Under the pieces are notes generated by a model, which made no database searches, had not been told where the DNA came from, and saw nothing but the letters and a program-made list of their open reading frames with translations. The position numbers and the translations under genes are program-made. From Rhizobium sp. Root483D2 (GTDB lineage Bacteria > Pseudomonadota > Alphaproteobacteria > Rhizobiales > Rhizobiaceae), in assembly GCF_001426685.1 (NCBI RefSeq), contig NZ_LMFB01000044.1:227-64226 (forward strand): a DNA stretch of 64,000 nt, read 5' to 3'. This document shows, piece by piece, positions 25,570 through 34,651 of this stretch. Numbering within the stretch: position 1 is the stretch's first letter; each line of letters opens with the position of its first letter.

Positions 25570-26475
25570 ATGCAACAGGATGCAGTCATCATCGGCGGCG
25601 GCTTTGCCGGATTGTCGGCCGCCTATATTCTCGCTAGGGCCCGGCGGCACGTGACGATCATCGACAGCGGCACGCCGCGCAACCGGTTTGCCGCCCATTC
25701 CCACGGCGTGCTGGCGCTCGACGGCAAATCTGGGCTGGAAATCCTCGCCGATGCGCGCGCTCAGCTTGCCGCCTATCCGACGGTGACCTTCCTCAACGGA
25801 GAAGCTCACGCTGCGCAAGGCACGATCGATGATTTCCATGTCGATGTTGCCGGACATGAGCCGATCACCACGCGGCGCCTGCTTCTGTCCGGTGGTATCG
25901 AAGACCGCCTGCCCGATATTCCCGGCCTCACCGAGCGCTGGGGCAAGACGGTTCTGCATTGCCCCTATTGCCACGGCTACGAAATCGGCGGCGGTCCGAT
26001 CGGCGTTCTTTCGACACAACCGATGTCGGCGCATCAGGCGGCCGTCGTTGCCGACTGGGGCGATGTGACCCTCTTCACCAACGGCATGCCGGAGCCGGAC
26101 GAAGAAACGCTTGCGCTGCTTGAACGGCGCAAGGTCAGCCTCCAGCCCGGAACGGTCGATGTTATCGAGGCCGGCACCTGCGACAGGCTGCGGGTGCGGC
26201 TAAAAAACGGCCGCACCTTCGACGTCAAGGCGCTTTTCGTTGCCGCCGATCTGCACAGGCGCGGCACGATCGCCGAAAGCCTCGGCTGCACCCTCACCGA
26301 AACGCCCGCCGGCATGATAATAGCGACCGACACCGTCAAGGCGACCAGCGTCGCCGGGGTCTATGCAGCCGGCGACAATGCCCGCGCCTTCGGCAATATC
26401 ACCCTGGTTTCGGCCGACGGGGTCATGGCCGGCCTCGGCATGCACCAGTCGCTGATGTTTTCAGGCCATTCTTGA
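25570..26475 (+). CDS. NAD(P)/FAD-dependent oxidoreductase, thioredoxin-reductase-like
   Basis: The 301-residue flavoprotein has an N-terminal FAD-binding Rossmann motif (AVIIGGGFAGLSAAYILA) and a redox CPYC motif (residues 131-134, LHCPYCHGYEIGG). A second FAD motif near the C-terminus is AGVYAAGDNAR. The CPYC spacing differs slightly from thioredoxin reductase CATC, as in the group of small TrxB-like oxidoreductases that pair with Rrf2 regulators in rhizobia. Two in-frame ATGs lie upstream; ATG 25570 was chosen because AAGGAAAG precedes it and GGGFAG then starts at residue 9. The electron acceptor is unknown. Confidence 0.88.
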   Translation: MQQDAVIIGGGFAGLSAAYILARARRHVTIIDSGTPRNRFAAHSHGVLALDGKSGLEILADARAQLAAYPTVTFLNGEAHAAQGTIDDFHVDVAGHEPITTRRLLLSGGIEDRLPDIPGLTERWGKTVLHCPYCHGYEIGGGPIGVLSTQPMSAHQAAVVADWGDVTLFTNGMPEPDEETLALLERRKVSLQPGTVDVIEAGTCDRLRVRLKNGRTFDVKALFVAADLHRRGTIAESLGCTLTETPAGMIIATDTVKATSVAGVYAAGDNARAFGNITLVSADGVMAGLGMHQSLMFSGHS

Positions 26476-26668
26476 CGGGGCCGATATCCTTGGCTTAAAA
26501 AACGCCGTCCTATGGAGTTTTGATGTTCCCGATATCCGAGATTGCCTGAAGGCCCTGCCTGCGAAGATCCTTTGCGGGCACGGGCCGGAAAACGAAGCCC
26601 TGGCGTTCGACAGAACGGCAGACCCGTTTTCATGCGTTCGCACGAACGCTTTTCGGATCTCAACATCA

Positions 26669-26926
26669 ATGGACATTTCACGCGAAGAACAGCGTATTCT
26701 ACATCTCATGGCCCAGGGCGGCCGCATCGAAATCCTGCGCACCGACGGCAAGACCATCGACAGGGTCCGTTGCTTTACCCGCGACGGCTGGGTCTATCCG
26801 GGCTTTGGTCTTGATATGTTTCGCAAGCTGAAGCGGAAGAAAGCGATTTCGTCGTCGGGCGGCAAGCCTTACCGAATCACCCAGCGCGGCCTCGTTCTCG
26901 TGCGCGCACAACTGAACAACCGCTGA
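26669..26926 (+). CDS. yjhX: YjhX-family toxin
   Basis: The 85-residue product is co-linear with E. coli YjhX (also 85 residues): SREEQRILHLMAQGGRI, VRCFTRDGWVY, FRKLKRKKAISSSGGKPYRI and the C-terminal VRAQLNNR. In E. coli YjhX is reported as the toxin of a pair whose antitoxin, YjhQ, is a GNAT-type protein. No antitoxin-like gene is directly linked on this strand, but a GNAT gene converges on it 45 bases away. Toxicity here is unproven; the family is widespread as a solitary gene. Confidence 0.85.
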   Translation: MDISREEQRILHLMAQGGRIEILRTDGKTIDRVRCFTRDGWVYPGFGLDMFRKLKRKKAISSSGGKPYRITQRGLVLVRAQLNNR

Positions 26927-26932
26927 AACAAG

Positions 26933-26963
26933 ACCGGCGCGACGCTTAACGGGCCGCGCCGGT
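26933..26963. terminator. stem-loop between convergent yjhX and GNAT genes
   Basis: ACCGGCGCG and CGCGCCGGT form a perfect 9-base-pair stem with a 13-base loop, six bases past the yjhX stop and eight before the GNAT stop. The minus-strand exit is T-rich (CTTGTTTC), the plus-strand exit less so. It is probably a shared terminator. Confidence 0.6.
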
Positions 26964-26971
26964 TTCCACTT

Positions 26972-27481
26972 TCAAAACCATTGCTGGCTATCGTGGACGA
27001 TCGGCTCTGCCAGCATTTTCTTCATGCCGACCGATTCCACATCCCGGTCGAGCTTGGGTGCATAGGCCGTCGACAGCGAACTGATCGCATAGCCGTGCTT
27101 TCGGAAAAACCCGATCGCCTTGTCGTTTTGCGCATGCGTGCGGATGATCGCAGCCTCAAAACCCCTGGCCAGAATCCTCTCTTCCAGATCGGCAAGCAGC
27201 GCGGAGCCCAAGCCCTGCCGCTGCATCGAAGGCTCGATCCAAAGGTCTGAGATCGTGCCGTCATCGTCCTCGCGCGCGGCCCAGCCGGCAATCGCGCCGC
27301 CATGCTCGATGACACCAACCGAAAACCACTTCGATCTGAGAAAGGAGAGGAAGGACAATTCGGCCACCTGGCGCATGGCCTGCGCATCGGCAACGCCGGA
27401 AACGGCCTTTTCCCAGGCATCGAGCCCGATCGCCGCAAGGGCCGGGACTTCATTTTCGCGCGCAAGGCGGATGATGATCAT
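26972..27481 (-). CDS. GNAT-family N-acetyltransferase
   Basis: The 169-residue protein starts IIIRLARENEVPALAAIGL. It has the acetyl-CoA loop IEPSMQRQGLGSALLADLE and the C-terminal block AQNDKAIGFFRKHGY. It is the last gene of a minus-strand run gatC-gatA-GNAT-GNAT; the upstream GNAT stop is 31 bases away. The two GNATs share layout (WIxPxxQGxGxGSALxxxLE) and look like diverged duplicates. Substrate unknown. The neighbouring YjhX gene makes a regulatory link worth asking about, but nothing in the sequence shows one. Confidence 0.88.
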   Translation of the reverse strand: MIIIRLARENEVPALAAIGLDAWEKAVSGVADAQAMRQVAELSFLSFLRSKWFSVGVIEHGGAIAGWAAREDDDGTISDLWIEPSMQRQGLGSALLADLEERILARGFEAAIIRTHAQNDKAIGFFRKHGYAISSLSTAYAPKLDRDVESVGMKKMLAEPIVHDSQQWF

Positions 27482-27512
27482 GCAGCGGTTCCCTTCCGCA
27501 GCAAGTAGAGCA

Positions 27513-28034
27513 TCACGGCAGCGATTTTTCCAGACGCAGCTTGGCCTGATCCAATCCCAGCGAGGGCGAAAATTCGCTGCCCTGCCAGACCTCGGTAAAG
27601 CCCAGCTTCCGGTAGAGCGACAAAGCCGGGCGATTGGAAATATCGGTTTCGATGCTGGCAACGCCCAGGTTCTCAAAGCGCATGCGGGCCAGAAGCTCGC
27701 CGATCAGCGCGGAGCCGACGCCCCTGCCCTGCCACGGCGGCGCAATCCAGATGTCGGAAATATAGTCCCAGCCGCGCGACCGGTCGCCGGGATGCTCACG
27801 GCTGTCGCGGGCGCCCCAGCCGATCAGCGCGTCAGCCACAACCGCCACGACGACTTCCGCGTCCGGACGGCTGGCAAATGTCAGAAAGCCATTTTCGACA
27901 CGGGTTTCAACAGCGGGCTCGAACCAGTTCCTGTGAACACGGTTCGACTTCCAGGCCTCAAAGCCGATCAGCGCGACCGCCCCGGCATCCGAGGCAGTCA
28001 TGTTGCGAAGACGGAAGCCCGTTTCTACCACCAC
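27513..28034 (-). CDS. GNAT-family N-acetyltransferase, overlapping gatA
   Basis: The 173-residue protein has [20 protein letters not shown] at its start, the acetyl-CoA loop [19 protein letters not shown], and [16 protein letters not shown] in the C-terminal block. The chosen GTG start at 28034 lies inside the last codons of gatA (10-base overlap), implying translational coupling; an ATG 11 codons later is the alternative. Placing an acetyltransferase in the gatCA transcript is common in rhizobia but its meaning is unknown. Confidence 0.87.
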   Translation of the reverse strand: MVVETGFRLRNMTASDAGAVALIGFEAWKSNRVHRNWFEPAVETRVENGFLTFASRPDAEVVVAVVADALIGWGARDSREHPGDRSRGWDYISDIWIAPPWQGRGVGSALIGELLARMRFENLGVASIETDISNRPALSLYRKLGFTEVWQGSEFSPSLGLDQAKLRLEKSLP

Positions 28035-29506
28035 TTCGCCGGCTGGAATTTTCCGGCGGCCTGTTCGATCACATGCGCGGTCTTGAACAGCGTTTCCTCT
28101 TCGAACGGCTTGCCGATCAGCTGCAGGCCGAGCGGCAGGCCCTTGTGGTCGAGACCGGCGGGAACGGCGATGCCCGGAAGACCGGCCATGTTGACCGTCA
28201 CGGTGAAGATGTCGTTGAGGTACATCTTGACCGGATCGGATGCCAGGTCCTCATCGGCGATGCCGAAGGCCGACGATGGTGTGGCGGGCGTCAGGATCGC
28301 ATCGACACCGGCGTGGAAGGCCAGTTCGAAGTCGCGCTTGATCAAGGTGCGGACCTTCTGCGCCTGCAGGTAATAGGCGTCGTAATAGCCGGCCGACAGG
28401 ACGTAGGTGCCGATCATGATGCGGCGCTTGACCTCGGTTCCGAAACCGGCCGCGCGGGTCTTTTCATACATGTCGGCAATGTCCTTGCCATCGACGCGCA
28501 GGCCATAGCGAACGCCGTCGTAACGGGCAAGGTTGGAGGATGCTTCGGCGGGCGCGACGATGTAATAGGCAGGCAGCGCATACTTCGTATGCGGCAGGCT
28601 GATATCGACGATCTCGGCACCGGCATCCTTCAGCCAGGCAATGCCCTGCTGCCACAGGGTTTCGATCTCTTCCGGCATGCCATCGACGCGGTATTCCTTG
28701 GGGATACCGATCTTGATGCCCTTCAACGACTGGCCGAGCGAAGCCTCGTAATCCGGCACAGGCAGATCGACGGAGGTCGTATCCTTGGCATCGACGCTGG
28801 CCATGGATTTCAACAGGATGGCCGCATCGCGCACGTCGCGGGCGATCGGGCCGGCCTGGTCAAGCGAGGAGGCAAAGGCAACGATGCCCCAGCGCGAGCA
28901 GCGGCCATAGGTCGGCTTGATGCCGACCGTACCGGTGAAGGCGGCCGGCCCCCGGATCGAGCCACCGGTATCGGTGGCGGTGGCACCGGCGCAGAGGAAG
29001 GCTGCGACGGCTGCGGCCGAACCGCCAGAGGAGCCGCCGGGTACCAGATCGAGGTTCGAGCCCGTAGCACGCCACGGATTGATCACGGGGCCGTAATAGG
29101 ATGTTTCATTCGACGAGCCCATGGCGAACTCGTCCATGTTCAGCTTGCCGAGCATGACGGCGCCGTCGTTCCACAGGTTCTGGGTGACGGTCGATTCATA
29201 GCGCGGCTTGAAGCCGTCGAGAATGTGGCTGCAGGCCTGGGTGTGGATGCCTTCGGTGCCGAACAGGTCCTTGATCCCGAGCGGAATGCCCTCGAGCGCG
29301 CCGGCCTTGCCGCTGGCAATGCGGGCGTCGGAGGCCTTGGCCATCTCGCGCGCCTTGTCCGGCGTCGTCACCACATAGGCATTCAGCGCGCCATTGGCTG
29401 CGTCGATCGCGCCGATATAGGCCTCCGTCAGTTCGACGGCGGAGATTTCCTTGGCGCTCAGCTTGGTGCGCGCTTCAGCAATGGTCAGGCGGGTCAGGTC
29501 GGTCAT
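28025..29506 (-). CDS. gatA: Asp/Glu-tRNA amidotransferase subunit A
   Basis: Amidase-signature enzyme that releases ammonia from glutamine for the GatB kinase-transamidase. The 493-residue product shows the catalytic lysine in [11 protein letters not shown], the glycine/serine-rich block [16 protein letters not shown], and the nucleophile serine in [17 protein letters not shown], giving the Lys-Ser-Ser triad. It is preceded 46 bases upstream by gatC, whose product is the small stabilising subunit. Confidence 0.97.
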   Translation of the reverse strand: MTDLTRLTIAEARTKLSAKEISAVELTEAYIGAIDAANGALNAYVVTTPDKAREMAKASDARIASGKAGALEGIPLGIKDLFGTEGIHTQACSHILDGFKPRYESTVTQNLWNDGAVMLGKLNMDEFAMGSSNETSYYGPVINPWRATGSNLDLVPGGSSGGSAAAVAAFLCAGATATDTGGSIRGPAAFTGTVGIKPTYGRCSRWGIVAFASSLDQAGPIARDVRDAAILLKSMASVDAKDTTSVDLPVPDYEASLGQSLKGIKIGIPKEYRVDGMPEEIETLWQQGIAWLKDAGAEIVDISLPHTKYALPAYYIVAPAEASSNLARYDGVRYGLRVDGKDIADMYEKTRAAGFGTEVKRRIMIGTYVLSAGYYDAYYLQAQKVRTLIKRDFELAFHAGVDAILTPATPSSAFGIADEDLASDPVKMYLNDIFTVTVNMAGLPGIAVPAGLDHKGLPLGLQLIGKPFEEETLFKTAHVIEQAAGKFQPAKWW

Positions 29507-29552
29507 GGCAGGCTTTCAAAAACGGGGGCGTTCGGGCGGCGGCGGCTGAGGC

Positions 29553-29840
29553 TTATTCGACAACCTTCGGGACGAGGAAGAAATTGCGATCCTCGTTCGG
29601 GGCATTGGCGACGATATCGCCGGCCTTGTTGCCGTCGGTGATTTCATCGACGCGCTTCTTCATGGCCATCGGCGTCACGGATGTCATCGGCTCGACGCCA
29701 TCGACATTCACCTCGGACAGTTGCTCGACGAAACCGAGGATGCCGTTCAGTTCGCCGGTCATGCGCTGCGCTTCCTCTTCGGTCACGGCAATGCGGGCAA
29801 GATGCGCGACGCGCTTCACGGTGGCGAGGTCTACGGACAT
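29553..29840 (-). CDS. gatC: Asp/Glu-tRNA amidotransferase subunit C
   Basis: The 95-residue protein starts [20 protein letters not shown], continues [20 protein letters not shown], and ends [17 protein letters not shown], all hallmarks of GatC. The protein belts GatA and GatB together. First gene of the gatC-gatA-GNAT-GNAT unit. Confidence 0.97.
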   Translation of the reverse strand: MSVDLATVKRVAHLARIAVTEEEAQRMTGELNGILGFVEQLSEVNVDGVEPMTSVTPMAMKKRVDEITDGNKAGDIVANAPNEDRNFFLVPKVVE

Positions 29841-29925
29841 GGGTGTCTCCGGTCTTCAAGGAACTTTCCCCCGCTATAATAGCCGCAGTGCTGCCACGCA
29901 ACGGGGGAATGCATGCACAAGCCGC

Positions 29926-30630
29926 TTAGACGGCAACAATACCGCCGACTGCAGGCGCCTCGACCTTGGCGGAAGCGCCGTCCATGCCGGCGATGAACAG
30001 GTCCGGCGTCTGGTCGATGATGCCGAACGAGCCATAATGGCAGGGAAGAACCGTGGCGAACTTGAAGAAGCGCTGGCAGGCAAGGGCTGCCACGGCACCG
30101 CCCATGGTGAAGCGGTCACCGATCGGCACGAGGCCGATCTCCGGCTGATGCAGTTCCTGGATCAACGCCATGTCGGAGAAGATATCGGTATCGCCCATAT
30201 GATAGAGCGTTGGCTCGTCTTCGAAATGCAGGACCAAACCATTGGCATTGCCCAGCGAATGCGACACGCCGTCTTCAGTCAGCTGCGCGGACGAATGCAG
30301 CGCATTGACGAAGGTGGTGGAAAAGCCGTTAAGATGTATGGTGCCGCCCGTATTGCCCATTTCGATTGCCTGAACGCCCTTCGAGCCCAGCCATGCGGCA
30401 AGATCGGCATTGGCAACCACGGTGGCGCCGGTTTCCTTGGCAAGCGCAATCGTATCGCCGACATGGTCACCGTGCCCGTGGGTGAGCAGAATATGGGTGA
30501 GCCCCGAGGCCGCATCCTTGCGCGAGGATTCGTCGAAGGACGGATTGCCGGTGAAGAACGGGTCGATGAGGATTTTCGACTTGGCGGTTTCGAGATGGAA
30601 CGCGGAATGTCCGAGCCATTTGATCTTCAT
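29926..30630 (-). CDS. UPF0173 metallo-beta-lactamase-fold hydrolase
   Basis: The 234-residue cytoplasmic protein has the metal-binding motif [10 protein letters not shown] (near residue 50) and starts [13 protein letters not shown], the usual UPF0173 opening. Further ligand candidates are [10 protein letters not shown] and LPCHYGSF. Family members resemble UlaG ascorbate-lactone hydrolases, but the true substrate is not established. It is divergent from the yqgF/ruvX gene 121 bases away. Confidence 0.9.
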   Translation of the reverse strand: MKIKWLGHSAFHLETAKSKILIDPFFTGNPSFDESSRKDAASGLTHILLTHGHGDHVGDTIALAKETGATVVANADLAAWLGSKGVQAIEMGNTGGTIHLNGFSTTFVNALHSSAQLTEDGVSHSLGNANGLVLHFEDEPTLYHMGDTDIFSDMALIQELHQPEIGLVPIGDRFTMGGAVAALACQRFFKFATVLPCHYGSFGIIDQTPDLFIAGMDGASAKVEAPAVGGIVAV

Positions 30631-30751
30631 AAGAATACTCCTTTGTTTCCGGTTGGGGGGGCCGGTCAGAATTTATTGCGGGGATGATTTGGCGGCGGGA
30701 TAGGGATATGGATCACCCGAGTAATCCTTAAAGACCGAATCGGCAAATCAC

Positions 30752-31246
30752 ATGGCTGTTCTCAGCATCGAAGACCTCGCATCCACCCTCCTGCCGAGCC
30801 AGGCCATCGCGGGCCTCGACCTTGGCACCAAGACGATCGGCATTTCGGTGTCGGATCTCGGACGGCGGTTTGCCACGCCGCGCGAGGTGATCAAGCGGGT
30901 GAAGTTCGGCCTGGATGCGCAGGCGCTGCTGGCCCTGGCTGAGAAGGAGAGAATTGCCGCCTTCATCATCGGCCTGCCGATCAACATGGACGGCTCGGCC
31001 GGTCCGCGCGCGCAGGCGACCCGGGCTTTCGTGCACAACATGGCGCAGAAGACCGACCTGCCGTTCATCTACTGGGACGAACGGCTCTCGACGGTTGCGG
31101 CCGAGCGGGTGCTGATCGAGATGGATGTTTCGCGCAAGAAGCGGGCCGACCGGATCGATTCGGCCGCCGCATCCTTCATTCTTCAGGGCGCGCTGGACAG
31201 ATTGGCATCCTTGGCAAAGGGCGCTGCTGCTGCCTCAGACGGCTGA
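30752..31246 (+). CDS. ruvX: YqgF/RuvX-type putative pre-16S rRNA nuclease / Holliday junction resolvase
   Basis: The 164-residue RNase H-fold protein has [15 protein letters not shown] (catalytic aspartate), [18 protein letters not shown], the [13 protein letters not shown] motif and the final acidic [13 protein letters not shown]. The E. coli homologue YqgF helps finish 16S rRNA 5' processing. It is followed by convergent small membrane-protein genes whose end overlaps its 3' end by 64 bases. Confidence 0.93.
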   Translation: MAVLSIEDLASTLLPSQAIAGLDLGTKTIGISVSDLGRRFATPREVIKRVKFGLDAQALLALAEKERIAAFIIGLPINMDGSAGPRAQATRAFVHNMAQKTDLPFIYWDERLSTVAAERVLIEMDVSRKKRADRIDSAAASFILQGALDRLASLAKGAAAASDG

Positions 31247-31527
31247 GCCGGCGGAAACCGCCTCTTGTACCAGGCGCGGATTTCCCGGCGCTTGCGGTAG
31301 GCGATGATGGCAAACACCAGCAGGCTGTCGAAGGCGATGGCGCGTGCCACCAGCGGCGGAATGGTTTCGGGCGGAATGCCCAGCACATTGCCATAGATGG
31401 TGAAGACCAGGTCATGCGTCTGACGCGTCAGCATGAAGAAGCCGAAGCTCATGTCGTAATAGGAAAGGCCATACCAGGCGGTCAAAAGAATGACCGGGCC
31501 TGCCCAGAGGATGAAGAACCACTTCAT
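31183..31527 (-). CDS. small membrane protein, probably DUF6105 family
   Basis: From ATG 31527 it is 114 residues. The N-terminal hydrophobic helix ([20 protein letters not shown]) is followed by [20 protein letters not shown] and a second helix ([19 protein letters not shown]) before a charged tail. I recall this pattern from the rhizobial DUF6105 family, but that assignment is from memory. Its ATG overlaps the stop codon of the upstream small gene (ATGA), so the two are translationally coupled. The C-terminal part is antisense to the end of ruvX. Confidence 0.75.
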   Translation of the reverse strand: MKWFFILWAGPVILLTAWYGLSYYDMSFGFFMLTRQTHDLVFTIYGNVLGIPPETIPPLVARAIAFDSLLVFAIIAYRKRREIRAWYKRRFPPAQPSEAAAAPFAKDANLSSAP

Positions 31528-31679
31528 GCCGTCCTCCCCTCCATGAATACGCCGCGCCGCGCCTGCCCGGAAATCCAGTCCAGCGCGAGCAAGCTCACGA
31601 GGATGACAGCCGGAACCGCCAGATCGAGCGCAAGGCTCGCAAAAAACATCGTCATGATGATGACCAAGCCAGTTCTCAC
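31524..31679 (-). CDS. 51-residue single-helix membrane protein, coupled to the next gene
   Basis: A GTG at 31679 preceded by TGGAG at eight bases gives RTGLVIIMTMFFASLALDLA as the start. One long hydrophobic segment (VIIMTMFFASLALDLAVPAVILVSLLAL is split by one charged residue) ends in a basic tail ([14 protein letters not shown]). The frame remains open upstream to 31781 but only the portion from 31679 is hydrophobic. The stop overlaps the next ATG. Function unknown; the coupling suggests a two-protein membrane unit. Confidence 0.65.
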   Translation of the reverse strand: MRTGLVIIMTMFFASLALDLAVPAVILVSLLALDWISGQARRGVFMEGRTA

Positions 31680-31871
31680 CGAACGTGCTCCACTCCACAA
31701 AGCGTTAAAATCCTGCCGGGGCCACTCTTGCCCGTTCACCCCACTGTTGACCGTTAACCTTGAGGGCGCAACGTAAACCATTTGTTAAGGTTAATTTCCA
31801 ATCCGTGCGGTTGCCGGGCTGTGGACAAGCGGCTATCGGTGGGCTCGTTCCCGCTGCAGGCCTCCTCCCCC

Positions 31872-32807
31872 ATGACGATCATCTTCGAAAGCATCCTGCC
31901 GATCTTCCTGCTGGTTTCGCTGGGCGTCTGGCTGAAGCGCTCATCGCTGGTCGATCTCTCGCTATGGGAAGGACTGGAGCAGCTCGGTTATTACGTGCTT
32001 TTCCCCGCCTTGCTCTTTTCGACGCTGGCAACTGCCGATTTCGCAGGCACGAAGACCGACGCGACCGCGCTTGCGACGATCGGCAGCATCACCCTGATGT
32101 CGGGCGCGCTGTTGCTGCTGTGGCCATTGCTGCGCACCCGCCACGTCTCTTCCGCCGCGTTTACCTCGATCTTCCAGACGGCAACGCGCTGGAACGGTTT
32201 CATGGCGCTGGCGATCGCCCAGAAGCTTTACGGGCCGCTCGGTCTCAGCCTGACGGCGCTGGTAATGACCTTGGTGATCATTCCCATCAATCTCTACAAT
32301 GTCGGCGTGCTGATCGCTTTCAATGGCGGGCCGAAGGGTTTGCGGTTCTTTGCCTTCAAGATCGCCACCAATCCGCTGATCGTCGCCTCGGTGATCGGTA
32401 TCGTCCTGAATTTCTTTCAGGTTCCGGTCTACGGCCCGGTCTTGACCGCCGTCGAAATGCTGGCGAGCGCGTCGCTCAGCCTCGGGCTTGTCATGGTCGG
32501 GGCCGGACTGAAGGTCTCGGATGCGCTGCGGCCAAGCCTCGTTGCGCTGCTCGCGGTCTCTCTGAAACTGATCGTCATGCCGGTCTTCATGGTCGGCACC
32601 GCCTATTTCATGGGGATCCGCGGCGATGCGCTGCTGATCATCGCACTCGGCGCCAGTGTGCCCACAGCGATGAACTGCTATCTGCTTGCCAAGCAGATGG
32701 GCGGCGACGCGCCGCTCTATGCGGCCGTCGCCACTGTCCAGACGGTCGTGTCGTTCTTTACCATTCCGCTGGTGCTGACGGTGACCGGCTATATCGCCGC
32801 CGGATAG
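31872..32807 (+). CDS. AEC (auxin efflux carrier)-family transporter
   Basis: The 311-residue integral membrane protein has about ten hydrophobic helices: it opens IIFESILPIFLLVSLGVWLK and has the conserved GYYVLFPALLF and ATNPLIVASVIGI segments, with the mid-protein proline-containing break characteristic of the PIN/AEC fold. Bacterial members export or import dicarboxylates and other organic acids; the substrate is not readable. The ATG at 31872 starts the first helix; the longer open frame upstream adds 30 non-hydrophobic residues. Its 3' end overlaps the convergent aidB gene by 19 bases. Confidence 0.88.
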   Translation: MTIIFESILPIFLLVSLGVWLKRSSLVDLSLWEGLEQLGYYVLFPALLFSTLATADFAGTKTDATALATIGSITLMSGALLLLWPLLRTRHVSSAAFTSIFQTATRWNGFMALAIAQKLYGPLGLSLTALVMTLVIIPINLYNVGVLIAFNGGPKGLRFFAFKIATNPLIVASVIGIVLNFFQVPVYGPVLTAVEMLASASLSLGLVMVGAGLKVSDALRPSLVALLAVSLKLIVMPVFMVGTAYFMGIRGDALLIIALGASVPTAMNCYLLAKQMGGDAPLYAAVATVQTVVSFFTIPLVLTVTGYIAAG

Positions 32808-34438
32808 AGCAGATCGACAATATAAGCGGAATCAAAGCGCGAATCGAGCATGCCATAGGTCGAGCGCCAGCCGGCAGCCAGCCGCGATTCGAGGAAGGCA
32901 TCGGCAATCCGCCCTGCCCCCAGCCGGTAGAGTTCGGCAGCGGCGGCAGCGAGCGCCAGCTGTTCGACCAGCATGCGGGCCGCCCCTTCATCGCGCTCGC
33001 AAAGCGACATCGCCGCCCGCAACACATCGACTGTCTTTTTGGCGGAGGGTCCGAGATCGCGGCTGATCACCTGGAACAGCAGTTCGAACAGGTCTTTTCC
33101 ACGGGTCAAAACCCGCAGCACGTCGAGCGCCATGACGTTGCCGGACCCTTCCCAGATCGCATTCACCGGGGCTTCGCGGTAATGCCGGGCGATCGGGCGT
33201 TCCTCGACATAGCCGCTGCCGCCGATGCATTCCATCGCCTCGGCGATCAGCGCCGGCGCAATCTTGCAGCTCCAGTATTTCGCAACCGGGGTCATGATCC
33301 GCGCATAGGCCGCATCCTCGGCGCTGTCGCGCGCCCGGTCGAAGGCTTCGGCAAGACGGAACGACAAGGCGCTGGCGGCGGCGACATCAAGCGCCATGTC
33401 GGCCAGAACCCGCGTCATCATCGGCTGCGCGACCAAAGCCTTGCCGGACACCTTGCGGCCGCGCACATGATGCACGGCTTCGGCCAGCGACGCCCGCATC
33501 ATGCCGGCAGAGGCCAGTGCGCAATCGAGGCGCGTCAGCGTCACCATGTCGAGAATGGTGCGGATGCCTGCATCCGGGGAGCCGAGCACGAAGCCGAACG
33601 TATCGGAGAATTCGACCTCGGAGGACGCATTGGACCGGTTGCCGAGCTTGTCCTTCAGGCGCTGGAAGCGCAAGCCGTTGGCCGAGCCGTCTTCCAGCAG
33701 TCGCGGCACGAGGAAGCAACCCAAACCGTCACGGGTCTGCGCCAGCATCACGAAAGCATCGCTCATCGGTGCCGACATGAACCATTTATGGCCGTTCAGC
33801 CGGTAGATGCCCTCGCCCACCCGCTCGGCCGTCGAGGTATTGGCGCGCACGTCCGTGCCGCCCTGCTTTTCCGTCATGCCCATGCCGATGGTGACGGAGG
33901 CTTTCTGCATCCAAGGCCGGTTGGACGAATCATATTTGCGCGACAGGATTTTGGGCGCCCATTCCTTCTGCACGGCCGGCGACGCCGAGATCGCCGCCAC
34001 CGAGGCGCTGGTCATCGTCAGCGGGCAGAGATGGCCGCATTCAAGCTGCGCCGTCAGATAGAAGCGCAGCGCGCGTGCCTTGTGCGAACGGCCACGCTCG
34101 TCGGCAATGTTTTCCCAGGCCGAGGCGTGCAGGCCCGATGTCACCGAGCGGCGCATCAGCGCGTGCCAGGCGGGATGGAACTCGACCATGTCGAGCCGCT
34201 CGCCGCGCGGCCCATGGGTGCGCAGCTTGGGCAGGCCTTCATTGGCCATGCGCGCCAGATCCTGCGCCTCGGGCGAGGTCACATAACGCCCGATGGTCTC
34301 GAAATCATCGCGCAGCGGACGCGGCATCGACGCTGCAATATCGACCAGCAAAGGGTCGGAGCGGAAGGCGTTGATCCCTGACCAGGGTTTCGGCTGGTTC
34401 AGATCGGCGAGTTTCTGTTCGGTGCGGTTCAGAGTCAT
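32789..34438 (-). CDS. aidB: AidB-like acyl-CoA dehydrogenase family protein
   Basis: The 549-residue flavoprotein is full-length to E. coli AidB (about 541). Matching blocks in order are LDMVEFHPAWHALM, HLCPLTMTSASVAAI, IGMGMTEKQGGTDVRANT, RLNGHKWFMSAPMSDA, RLKDKLGNRSNASSEVEF, TRLDCALASAGMMRA, EAMECIGGSGYVEE and NAIWEGSGNVMALDVLRV. AidB belongs to the Ada adaptive response to alkylation damage in E. coli, where it binds FAD and DNA; isovaleryl-CoA dehydrogenase activity is reported as weak. No Ada-type regulator is nearby, so induction here is unknown. Confidence 0.93.
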   Translation of the reverse strand: MTLNRTEQKLADLNQPKPWSGINAFRSDPLLVDIAASMPRPLRDDFETIGRYVTSPEAQDLARMANEGLPKLRTHGPRGERLDMVEFHPAWHALMRRSVTSGLHASAWENIADERGRSHKARALRFYLTAQLECGHLCPLTMTSASVAAISASPAVQKEWAPKILSRKYDSSNRPWMQKASVTIGMGMTEKQGGTDVRANTSTAERVGEGIYRLNGHKWFMSAPMSDAFVMLAQTRDGLGCFLVPRLLEDGSANGLRFQRLKDKLGNRSNASSEVEFSDTFGFVLGSPDAGIRTILDMVTLTRLDCALASAGMMRASLAEAVHHVRGRKVSGKALVAQPMMTRVLADMALDVAAASALSFRLAEAFDRARDSAEDAAYARIMTPVAKYWSCKIAPALIAEAMECIGGSGYVEERPIARHYREAPVNAIWEGSGNVMALDVLRVLTRGKDLFELLFQVISRDLGPSAKKTVDVLRAAMSLCERDEGAARMLVEQLALAAAAAELYRLGAGRIADAFLESRLAAGWRSTYGMLDSRFDSAYIVDLLYPAAI

Positions 34439-34589
34439 GCCGCGTTTCTAACCCAAGTCCCGATCCTTAGGAACAGGAGGGGCACGCGATAAATGCCGCT
34501 GCCCGCAACAATTTGCTGATGGTACCCGATGGGCAGAAAGCGGGGGTCATAAAAGCGTGGGGATGGGGCCGGTTTGCGCGGCCTTCGCC

Positions 34590-34618
34590 TTGCCGGGCCG
34601 CGCTGCAGTCATTATAGA
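34590..34618 (+). promoter_or_regulatory. candidate pyrB promoter with hairpin at the -35
   Basis: TTGCCG (34590-34595), a 17-base spacer and TATAGA (34613-34618) lie 33 bases before the pyrB ATG. The upstream half sits inside a perfect 8-base-pair inverted repeat, GCGCGGCC / GGCCGCGC (34576-34603), with a 12-base loop. No leader peptide or attenuator with a T-run is visible between promoter and gene. Confidence 0.5.
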
Positions 34619-34651
34619 CCCACGCAACTTCACCAAATGAGGCGGCTCCCC

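Noticed and set aside
31760-34381. 873-codon plus-strand frame over the AEC gene and aidB
   Set aside because: It overlaps two genes with strong family motifs in other frames and itself has none.
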